A model generated the notes under the pieces. It did no database searches, was not told the origin of the DNA, and saw nothing but the letters and a program-made list of their open reading frames with translations. Below, piece by piece: positions 1 through 5,851 of a stretch of 11,682 nt of DNA; positions within the stretch are counted from its first letter, which is position 1; each line of letters opens with the position of its first letter. The DNA comes from an uncultured Lachnospiraceae bacterium (GTDB lineage Bacteria > Bacillota > Clostridia > Lachnospirales > Lachnospiraceae): positions 1 through 11,682 of the forward strand of contig CAJUCG010000094.1 in assembly GCA_910585065.1 (NCBI GenBank), read 5' to 3'. The translations under genes were made by a program, and so were the position numbers.

Positions 1-150
1 CTCCTTAAATATTATGATGTTTGATTTGGTGATCTTCCCGCAAATTCTCTTGACTCTTGTTAAAAACTGTGGTAGTAATGTATATCAATGGCACATTAAC
101 CTCACTTTTTTTTAAGGCAGAGTATTTGCGGCTACAATCATTCCAATAAC
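1..150 (-). promoter_or_regulatory. Structured 5' leader of a gene beyond the left edge
   Basis: Reading the minus strand from the promoter at 157-185, transcription should start near 150 and run about 150 nt to AAGGAG at 6-1, a Shine-Dalgarno site whose start codon lies just outside the window. The leader can fold into two nested helices. The outer one pairs 119-131 with 38-50: eight pairs (CCGCAAAT/ATTTGCGG), one A-A mismatch, then four pairs (CTCT/AGAG). The inner one pairs 94-110 with 62-80: five A-U pairs, GGT/ACC and TAATG/CATTA, with two mismatches and a 2-nt bulge, capped by a 13-nt loop. I do not recognise a known riboswitch or T-box. The helices are seen directly; a regulatory role is inferred. 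Confidence 0.55.
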
Positions 151-156
151 GATTTG

Positions 157-185
157 ATTATATCAACATTCTCTGCAAAGGTCAA
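157..185 (-). promoter_or_regulatory. Sigma-A promoter for the gene left of the window
   Basis: On the minus strand, TTGACC (185-180) and a perfect TATAAT (162-157) are separated by exactly 17 nt, a near-consensus housekeeping promoter. The predicted start is near 150, giving a long leader before the Shine-Dalgarno site at the window edge. The promoter shows that the gene left of the window is not transcribed only by readthrough from thrC. Confidence 0.8.
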
Positions 186-562
186 GCCCTTTTCGATAGA
201 AATTGTCACTTTTTTTATGATTTGCACTTCCTCATATCAAATGGACATTTCTCGAATCGTGCAACCCCCTTCGCCCGAACTGCTGACACAATCCTCTATA
301 TTGGAAGATTATATCTTTGTCAACTGACGAGATAACTCCCGCCCCGAAAAGCTCCATCTATCAATGGCTTGGATGTGACACGCATAAACTTCGCTCTTCT
401 ACTCGGAAATTTGATTTCTCGCTCTTGACTGAAGACATAATACAAATCCTGTGTGTCAAACTTATGGCACCGTGTTGTCATTTTTAGATTATTTTCTTAC
501 GAAATTATTAAGGCGGGAAAAAAAGCGATCTTTTGGGGTGTAAAATCAAATTCCCCACCCTT
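186..562. other. Intergenic stretch without a convincing gene
   Basis: This stretch between the thrC 3' stem-loop and the next promoter has no open frame with a good ribosome binding site. The longest minus-strand frame that starts with ATG runs from 481 to 320 (53 codons, peptide beginning MTTRCHKF and ending GGSYLVS). It has no visible Shine-Dalgarno site and resembles nothing I recognise. At 530-524 the minus strand has a run of seven T, preceded by a weak GGGTG/CACCC hairpin at 535-560, which may be the point where thrC transcription ends. The region may hold a decayed gene, but this cannot be shown from sequence alone. Confidence 0.4.
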
Positions 563-628
563 TAATATAGAAGAAACGGAGATATTCGCCCATGGATTCG
601 GCAAAATATCCCCGTCTCTTCTATACTA
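563..628 (-). repeat. 24-bp stem-loop in the thrC 3' untranslated region
   Basis: The arms 563-586 and 605-628 are inverted copies that differ at three positions. On the minus strand all three differences become G-U wobble pairs, so thrC mRNA forms an uninterrupted 24-bp stem with an 18-nt loop; on the plus strand they would be C-A mismatches. It begins 41 nt after the thrC stop. It is not directly followed by a T-run (the next minus-strand bases are purine-rich), so it is not a textbook terminator. It may instead block 3' exonucleases or act with the T-run at 530-524. A mobile palindromic repeat is the alternative. Confidence 0.8.
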
Positions 629-668
629 TATTCCCTATTTTCTGCTCCCTATCAAAGAGAGTCAATGT

Positions 669-2156
669 TTACATTCCCAAAATCTCTTCCACCGTCGCCT
701 GCATCCGATCCTTGTCACAAACTTTTTTGTGGATCACTTCCGCACTGCGAATCTCCTCGATTGCTCCCGGCACCTTTGTTTCAGAAAGCCTTGAAAGCTC
801 GTCCACCAGTTCAAAATCGCCCATAGACTCGTACTTCGGATCAATCGCCGTCATAACGCTGCGGGTAAATTTGTAGGGGCTGGCGGTGGAGGCAATTACT
901 GTCACCGTCTGATCCCCTGTTTCTTCCTTATAAGCATTGTATACGCTTGCTGCCACGGCGGTATGCGTATCGATAATATAACCTGTCTTTTCATACAGTT
1001 CCTTTATGGTTTGTGCTGTCTGCTTAGTAGTTGCAAATCCGCCGTAGAAATCGGAGAGCTTCCCTTTCATTTCCTCAGTAATTTGATACTTGCCCGTCCC
1101 TGCAAGCGCGCTCATCAACTCAGCATTTTTTTCTGCATCATCCCCTGCAATTTTGTAGATCAAACGCTCCAAATTGCTTGAAATTAAAATATCCATCGAC
1201 GGGGAAGTAGTCAGGATAAACTCGCGGTTTTTGTCGTAGGTTCCGCTCTGGAAGAAATCATATAAAACTTTGTTGTCGTTTGATGCACAGATTAATTTTC
1301 CAATTGGAAGTCCCGCGCATTTTGCATAATATGCGGCGAGAATATTGCCGAAATTTCCGGTTGGGACTACCACATTCACGCGCTCCCCATCCTTTAATGT
1401 CCCCGCTGCCAAAAGCCTTGTGTAGGCATAAACATAATAGACAATCTGCGGAACTAAACGCCCAATATTAATGGAGTTTGCGGAGGAGAAGCGGAAACCT
1501 TTCTCTTTCATCGCCGCCGCTAATTCCTTATTATTAAATATGGCTTTCACTCCGTTTTGTGCATCGTCAAAATTGCCGTGGATTCCAACCACTGTTGTAT
1601 TTTTGCCCCGCTGTGTTACCATCTGCTTTTCCTGGATCGGACTTACCCCGTCCTTCGGGTAAAATACAATAATGCGTGTCCCCGGCACCTCCGCGAACCC
1701 TGCGAGAGCTGCCTTCCCCGTGTCCCCGGAAGTCGCGGTCAAAATCACAATCTCCTCGTCCACATGATTTTTCTTTGCCGCCGTAGTAAGCAGATGCGGC
1801 AGGATGGAAAGTGCCATATCCTTAAATGCGATGGTCGCGCCGTGAAACAATTCCAGATAATGCGCGCCGTTCGCCTCGCGAAGCGGTGCAATCTGCGGTG
1901 TGTCGAATTTCTTATCGTAGGCACTTTCAATGCAATATTTTAATTCTTCCTCAGTAAAATCGGTAAGAAACAGTTTCATTACCTCAAACGCCACCTGGCA
2001 GTAATCCATTTTTGCCATCTTATCAAACGGCACAGAAAATACTGGAATTGCTGTTGGCACAAACAGACCGCCGTCCGATGCCAGCCCCTTTAAAATCGCC
2101 TCGGATGCGGTTGCCCGCTCCTCTTTATTCCTTGTACTCTGATAAATAATTTCCAT
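669..2156 (-). CDS. thrC: Threonine synthase
   Basis: This 495-residue cytoplasmic enzyme converts O-phosphohomoserine and water to threonine and phosphate, using pyridoxal phosphate, as the last step of threonine biosynthesis. The N-terminal segment with YQSTRN and ASDGGLFVP is typical of the long bacterial and fungal class. The cofactor lysine is K112 in FHGATIAFKDMA. ATSGDTGKAAL at 141-151 is the phosphate-binding loop. The length fits the long class. The ATG is preceded by GGAGG with a 6-nt spacer. The gene stands alone, with its own promoter about 45 nt upstream and a terminator from the previous gene before that. The leader of about 38 nt is too short for a T-box or a leader-peptide attenuator. 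No hom or thrB lies next to it here. Confidence 0.97.
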   Translation of the reverse strand: MEIIYQSTRNKEERATASEAILKGLASDGGLFVPTAIPVFSVPFDKMAKMDYCQVAFEVMKLFLTDFTEEELKYCIESAYDKKFDTPQIAPLREANGAHYLELFHGATIAFKDMALSILPHLLTTAAKKNHVDEEIVILTATSGDTGKAALAGFAEVPGTRIIVFYPKDGVSPIQEKQMVTQRGKNTTVVGIHGNFDDAQNGVKAIFNNKELAAAMKEKGFRFSSANSINIGRLVPQIVYYVYAYTRLLAAGTLKDGERVNVVVPTGNFGNILAAYYAKCAGLPIGKLICASNDNKVLYDFFQSGTYDKNREFILTTSPSMDILISSNLERLIYKIAGDDAEKNAELMSALAGTGKYQITEEMKGKLSDFYGGFATTKQTAQTIKELYEKTGYIIDTHTAVAASVYNAYKEETGDQTVTVIASTASPYKFTRSVMTAIDPKYESMGDFELVDELSRLSETKVPGAIEEIRSAEVIHKKVCDKDRMQATVEEILGM

Positions 2157-2200
2157 AACAAGCCTCCAATGTGTATTGTATCTGCCCGAACTTCGAATTT

Positions 2201-2229
2201 ATTATACTTGAAAAGCCCCTACTTTGCAA
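2201..2229 (-). promoter_or_regulatory. thrC promoter
   Basis: On the minus strand, TTGCAA (2229-2224) and a perfect TATAAT (2206-2201) are separated by 17 nt. Transcription should start near 2194, giving a leader of about 38 nt. The Shine-Dalgarno site (GGAGG, 2167-2163) falls at the expected place. No operator-like dyad overlaps the promoter. Confidence 0.8.
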
Positions 2230-2250
2230 GGTAATATTATCCCGGTAAAA

Positions 2251-2286
2251 GAAAAAACGGCATGGAGTGGAAAATCTCCTGCCGTT
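2251..2286 (-). terminator. Intrinsic terminator of the cell-wall hydrolase gene
   Basis: On the minus strand, AACGGCA and GGAG pair with CTCC and TGCCGTT (one unpaired A between the 3' segments) around an 8-nt loop, and the stem runs into a T-rich tail. It lies 29 nt after the hydrolase stop and before the thrC promoter, so it separates the two genes. Confidence 0.88.
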
Positions 2287-2314
2287 CTTTTATTACTTAT
2301 ATTTCTAATATTTT

Positions 2315-3505
2315 CTATTTATTCCCAAAAAATTCATGGCATCCATACTCGACAATCTTTTTTAGCGAGGTATCAAACCAATTTGCTTTCTTCTGTGACG
2401 TATATCTTCGCGCGAAGAAATACAATGCGCCATTTGAGTAATCCTCACCTTTTAATGCCCTTGCAACCGCCGCCTTTGTATGCTTGGAGACCTTTACGGT
2501 ATAATACCGCCCGCCCTTGCGCACCGGCGAGAACTGATAGGTTTTCCCATTGTTTTGGAACACCACTTCCTTGACAGTATCCGGAAATTCTTCATTAAGC
2601 ACGCGGTTTAATACTACGTTCGCAACCAAAATCTTCCCGTAAGCGTCCTCGTCCCCTGCCTCCGCCTCGACGATTTTCTCAAGCACCGCAAGCTGCTCAT
2701 CGGAAAGTTTTAACGCCACATACCCTGCATTATATTGAAGGGCAAGCACAGTCGGAACCTTCTCCTGCGTTTTCGCCGCCTCTTTTACCTCTGTGGCAGT
2801 TTCCGCTTCTTTGTCCGCTTTCTCCTTAGCTTCCGTCTTAACAATCGGAAGTTGTATGCTCGCGCCCTCACCCGCAGCGGCAACTCGTATTCCCGCTCCG
2901 CCTATGGCAATGGAAGCTTTCGTCCCTTTTGTGCCGCTCTCCCCGTTCGCAGCAGTCGCCTTCGTCCCTGTCTCGCCCGCAGCAGGTGAAGCCTTTACCG
3001 CATGTTCTCCCACCACTGTCTGTGCGGGGGTGCCGATCTGTGCCGAACTTGTCTGATCAGGTGCCTGACCATCTTTTGTTATCTTTGCCAAATTTGAGTT
3101 ATCCTCGCCATTTAACTCCAATAACTGCAGCTCGTCCATCTCCCCTAGAATACTTCCCGCCTTCTGCCTAAATTCCTGCAAGACATTTCTTGCTGCCTCC
3201 TCGTAAGTTTCCTTCTCGATTGATAGATCTTTTCTTGCCTCTTCATTTTCTGCAATCATTGCCGCAAGCAGCGCGTTATAGACCGCCTGATCCTCGTCCG
3301 GTCCGCCAATACTCTCCGTCACGGCTGCCAATGCAAAAACAGAAGGATCCGTTCCGAGGGGAGGCGCAAGTAAAGGAATCACCCCCGCCGCTGCCATGCC
3401 AAACATCGCCGTCTTTTTGCGGCGCGCCTTCTGTCTGCGACGCTGATCTTCCTGCGCAGTATTTTGGTCCTTTTTCTTTTGGAGAAACGTTTGCAATTCT
3501 GGCAT
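2315..3505 (-). CDS. SleB/CwlJ-type cell-wall hydrolase, membrane-anchored
   Basis: The 396-residue protein has a very basic N-terminus (residues 20-31), then a hydrophobic segment (about 33-50) that is a signal peptide or membrane anchor. A charged helical stretch follows (74-130), then a long low-complexity linker rich in Ala, Gly, Thr, Glu and Lys (about 145-250, with GETGTKA and GESGTKG repeats). The C-terminal domain (267-392) matches the SleB/CwlJ hydrolase family (Hydrolase_2), which cleaves peptidoglycan glycan strands. The VEAEAGDEDAYGK segment contains the likely catalytic glutamate (E282), and VLNRVLN and FSPV follow as in the family. It could act in spore germination or in vegetative wall turnover; no YpeB partner is adjacent, which leaves this open. 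The ATG has AGAGG 8 nt upstream. It has its own promoter and terminator, so it is monocistronic. Confidence 0.85.
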   Translation of the reverse strand: MPELQTFLQKKKDQNTAQEDQRRRQKARRKKTAMFGMAAAGVIPLLAPPLGTDPSVFALAAVTESIGGPDEDQAVYNALLAAMIAENEEARKDLSIEKETYEEAARNVLQEFRQKAGSILGEMDELQLLELNGEDNSNLAKITKDGQAPDQTSSAQIGTPAQTVVGEHAVKASPAAGETGTKATAANGESGTKGTKASIAIGGAGIRVAAAGEGASIQLPIVKTEAKEKADKEAETATEVKEAAKTQEKVPTVLALQYNAGYVALKLSDEQLAVLEKIVEAEAGDEDAYGKILVANVVLNRVLNEEFPDTVKEVVFQNNGKTYQFSPVRKGGRYYTVKVSKHTKAAVARALKGEDYSNGALYFFARRYTSQKKANWFDTSLKKIVEYGCHEFFGNK

Positions 3506-3566
3506 AAAAAATTCCTCTCTTTTCCGAAAGCCTCTTCAATCAAACAGGTTTCTAAAATACTTTCTA

Positions 3567-3584
3567 TGTCCCAAATTTTGGACA
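3567..3584. promoter_or_regulatory. 18-bp dyad downstream of the hydrolase promoter
   Basis: TGTCCC and GGACA flank an AAATTTT core, forming a palindrome with a single mismatched pair. It lies about 17-34 nt after the predicted transcription start of the hydrolase gene. In DNA it would suit a dimeric repressor; in RNA it would form a 5' hairpin. ACAGG/CCTGT copies lie next to it (3582-3602). Function is inferred only from position and symmetry. Confidence 0.45.
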
Positions 3585-3607
3585 GGTCTCCCGTGATCCT
3601 GTGATGT

Positions 3608-3635
3608 ATTATATCAAAGGATATAAAACTGTCAA
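3608..3635 (-). promoter_or_regulatory. Promoter of the cell-wall hydrolase gene
   Basis: On the minus strand, a perfect TTGACA (3635-3630) and a perfect TATAAT (3613-3608) are 16 nt apart. Transcription should start near 3601, leaving a leader of about 96 nt. The consensus hexamers point to the vegetative sigma factor rather than a sporulation sigma, which favours a growth-phase role. Confidence 0.8.
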
Positions 3636-3839
3636 TAAGTTCCAATGTTTTTTGTTAGTTCTATACAATTATTATTTCTAAAAATTACCATAGAACATAA
3701 TTTCGCACAATAAAAGTATATTTTATGCCTTAATTTTGCAGCACTTTGTTTATCTAAATATTAAGAAATTGTAAAGCGTCTGTAACATTTGCCACTTTAT
3801 TTCTCTTAATTTCTCATGTTTAGAACGAAATTATACCTG

Positions 3840-3853
3840 TTTTTCCGGAAAAA
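3840..3853. promoter_or_regulatory. Perfect 14-bp palindrome, operator candidate
   Basis: TTTTTCCGGAAAAA is fully self-complementary and lies about 75-90 bp upstream of the likely plus-strand start and about 240 bp upstream of the hydrolase start. It could be a binding site for a dimeric regulator of either gene. No regulator is identified. Confidence 0.35.
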
Positions 3854-3932
3854 TCATGTAATATATTCGTAATAATCCTGTAATATTTTATCTTTTTCTT
3901 GCCATATCGACATCCTATGTGGTAAGCTATAA

Positions 3933-3967
3933 GTGCAGCTTCCTGATCCAAATCCAATTTGCTGCAC
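3933..3967 (+). promoter_or_regulatory. 5' leader hairpin of the AP2/HNH gene
   Basis: GTGCAGC (3933-3939) and GCTGCAC (3961-3967) are perfect complements around a 21-nt loop. The hairpin ends 9 nt before the Shine-Dalgarno site AAAGGAG (3977-3983), which stands 8 nt from the TTG start. The hairpin leaves the binding site free, so it may affect mRNA stability or a transcription-level signal instead of blocking initiation. Confidence 0.45.
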
Positions 3968-3991
3968 AGAAAATAGAAAGGAGCTGTTTTA

Positions 3992-4840
3992 TTGGAGTCT
4001 TCGTTTAGGCCAAATCTTCCCGGGGTTTTTTCCGCCAAAAAAAAGGATGGGACATATTACTACCGCTCTTCCATTACCTATCGCAGCAAACATATTAGTC
4101 TGGGCAGCTATTTAATAGCAGAGGAGGCGCATATTGCCTATCTTGCAGCATCAAAAATTCTCAACACGAAAGAAGCACCTTTTGCGCACTGTGCCGTGGA
4201 AGATTATGCCGTGCTTAATCCGCCGCTCCCCTTTGAAAAATGGGTATGTCTGCTCAATTTTCGCGACAACGGTATCTATTGTCATACGCCCATCTATCTA
4301 AAGAACCGTTTTTTTCTCTACTATTTAGATCTGTCCGTCCCGCTAAAATTCGATGCGGATGATCTTTTTTACTATATGCGCCGCAAGATTATGCAGCGCG
4401 GCAAACATCTTTTTGTGAGCGATTACGGGATGCAGGTTTCCCTTCTGTCCCGCTACGGTGTTCGCAGCCACGCAGTGGCGGGCAGGGATTACCGCTTTGT
4501 CAACGGGGATGAATTGGATTTCCGCTACAGCAATATTGAAATTATCAACCGCTACTATGGCGTTACAAAGCGGCTGCACCGGGGAAAAGATATTTTTACT
4601 GCGCGCATCCACATCAATGGCAATTTTCTGATCGGGCGTTATTTAACGGAACATGAAGCCGCGATCGCCTACAACAAAGCTGCTGATTTTCTAAACCGAA
4701 ATGGATTTTCAAAGAATTTTCCGCGAAATTATATTGAAGAATTATCCGAGCGGGACTATGCAAAATTATATGCAAATATCAGAATTGGAAGAAAGATTCG
4801 GGAATACCCAGAAAAAAGAAATATTTTTTTTCAAAAATAA
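3992..4840 (+). CDS. Two AP2-like domains around a degenerate HNH core
   Basis: The 282-residue protein opens with an AP2-like DNA-binding module (about 10-57: PGVFSAKKKDGTYYYR, ISLGSYLIAEEAHIAYLAA) and has a second near the end (189-235: YYGVTKRLHRGKDIFTARI, IGRYLTEHEAAIAYNKAADF). Between them, residues 115-187 resemble the HNH homing-endonuclease fold of AP2/HNH proteins. The usual HRL is replaced by LSRYGV, and the usual D-H-x-N-G-D reads R-F-V-N-G-D (169-173) before ELDFRYSNIEIIN. Both key histidines therefore appear lost, so it is probably not a nuclease and may bind DNA as a regulator. The start is TTG, supported by AAAGGAG at 8 nt. It is the only plus-strand gene here, and no intron or intein surrounds it. 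The family call is confident; the role is inference. Confidence 0.75.
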   Translation: MESSFRPNLPGVFSAKKKDGTYYYRSSITYRSKHISLGSYLIAEEAHIAYLAASKILNTKEAPFAHCAVEDYAVLNPPLPFEKWVCLLNFRDNGIYCHTPIYLKNRFFLYYLDLSVPLKFDADDLFYYMRRKIMQRGKHLFVSDYGMQVSLLSRYGVRSHAVAGRDYRFVNGDELDFRYSNIEIINRYYGVTKRLHRGKDIFTARIHINGNFLIGRYLTEHEAAIAYNKAADFLNRNGFSKNFPRNYIEELSERDYAKLYANIRIGRKIREYPEKRNIFFQK

Positions 4841-4908
4841 TTTATATTTTTCTCAAAATGTGGTATAATAAGATTACATTTTTTCTTCTTCCATTTTTTA
4901 TAGAGAGG

Positions 4909-4955
4909 GGCTGCACGCCAAAGGGATTATCCCCTGCGGCACTGCAGCCTTTTTC
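4909..4955 (+). terminator. Intrinsic terminator inside the convergent permease gene
   Basis: On the plus strand, GGCTGCA, GCC and AGGGAT pair in order with ATCCCCT, GGC and TGCAGCC, then TTTTTC follows (4950-4955). It sits 68 nt after the AP2/HNH stop and should end that transcript. Bases 4927-4955 also encode the last nine residues and stop of the minus-strand permease. On the minus strand the same hairpin has no T-run after it, so it works as a terminator mainly for the plus strand. Confidence 0.85.
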
Positions 4956-5838
4956 TGCGGTTTGGTTTTAACTGCCATGCTGATGCCGCCACCATAAGAC
5001 CGGAGGCAAATGCCTGGCTTATCATACTTGCAGCAAACCAGTGCTGCGAGAGAAAATACATTACTCCCCCTTCGCTGCCGATGGAACTCATCAAAGTAAT
5101 CCCGCGCCCCGCCTGGTCGCGCAGTATGGAAACAAAGGAGATTAATGGATTGAGCAATAACAGGATTGTTCGCTTGCCGCTGATCGAATTCATCACACTT
5201 CGTATATTCCAGTATCCCCCGCCGCTGAATGCTTCCAGAAATTCAAAGAAAAACAAAAGCAGTGGGAGCAAAAAGACCACGACAAACATTGCGAGGTACG
5301 CGCATACGGTCGCCCCCGTTGTCTTGCGGCAGCAGACGGAAAAAAAGATTCCAAAGCTTCCAATATAGATCGCGGTAACGACTAACAGGAGCAAAAAAGT
5401 AAACAAATCTGAGAGGGTAATTCCACCGATGCTGAACACAATCGAAAGGGTGGGCATGGAGGAGATAGCAAGCAAAATTACCATACTAATAGAAGCCGCG
5501 AGTTTTCCTGTCACAATATGAAACGGCGTGATCTTTGTGGAGAGCAGAATATCTAAGGTCTGCTTCTCCCTCTCCCCTGCCACTGCGCCCCCGGTGGAGG
5601 CGGGCACAATAAAGAGAATCATAACGAATTCCATCGCTGCCATAACGGAATAGAGTGTTAAAATACCGGAGTAGGCCACGCTCTCCCTCACGCGCCCCCC
5701 CTGGTCAAAAGTTAAATAAAATACCAAAAGTCCAAGCCCCGCAAGCAAAAAATTGTAGACCAGCAATAACACGATCGTCTTTTTTGTCCGCGCACTCTGC
5801 TTTAAGCCAATTTTATATACCGGGTTTAAATGTCTCAT
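4927..5838 (-). CDS. ABC-2 type transporter permease
   Basis: This 303-residue integral membrane protein has about six hydrophobic segments (roughly 23-42, 55-80, 108-135, 140-167, 176-205 and 268-290). The cytoplasmic signature GEREKQTLDILLSTKITPFHIVTGK-like stretch (about 88-112) is typical of the NatB/GldF-type ABC-2 membrane family. It would pair with the ATPase encoded 13 nt upstream to form an exporter or a mechanical envelope complex; the substrate cannot be read from sequence. The ATG has AGGAGG 8 nt upstream. The C-terminus is a short basic tail (KPNRRKRLQCRRG) encoded by the terminator hairpin of the convergent gene. It is the last gene of the five-gene block; no strong minus-strand terminator was found after it. 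Confidence 0.88.
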   Translation of the reverse strand: MRHLNPVYKIGLKQSARTKKTIVLLLVYNFLLAGLGLLVFYLTFDQGGRVRESVAYSGILTLYSVMAAMEFVMILFIVPASTGGAVAGEREKQTLDILLSTKITPFHIVTGKLAASISMVILLAISSMPTLSIVFSIGGITLSDLFTFLLLLVVTAIYIGSFGIFFSVCCRKTTGATVCAYLAMFVVVFLLPLLLFFFEFLEAFSGGGYWNIRSVMNSISGKRTILLLLNPLISFVSILRDQAGRGITLMSSIGSEGGVMYFLSQHWFAASMISQAFASGLMVAASAWQLKPNRRKRLQCRRG

Positions 5839-5851
5839 CCCACACTCCTCC

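Larger units (their letters stand above)
3636..3991. other. AT-rich divergent intergenic region
   Basis: This region lies between the divergent hydrolase and AP2/HNH genes and has no supported gene. It holds two direct copies of TGTAATAT 22 bp apart (3857-3864 and 3879-3886), a repeated TTTCTC pattern near 3797-3815, and the palindrome and hairpin listed separately. The plus-strand promoter is unclear: TTGCCA (3899-3904) with TAAGCT (3923-3928) at 18 nt, or TATAAG (3928-3933) with no good -35. The weak promoter suggests that the AP2/HNH gene is poorly expressed or needs an activator. Confidence 0.5.

Noticed and set aside
453..876. Plus-strand open frames at the end of thrC and just beyond
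   Set aside because: They lie antisense to thrC and its 3' stem-loop, have no ribosome binding site, and their peptides show no recognisable family.
2157..2194. T-box or leader-peptide attenuator for thrC
   Set aside because: The promoter leaves only about 38 nt of leader, with no terminator hairpin, Thr codon run or T-box sequence.
3820..4038. 72-codon minus-strand frame opposite the start of the AP2/HNH gene
   Set aside because: It covers the AT-rich intergenic region and the start of a well-supported gene, with no binding site or recognisable sequence.
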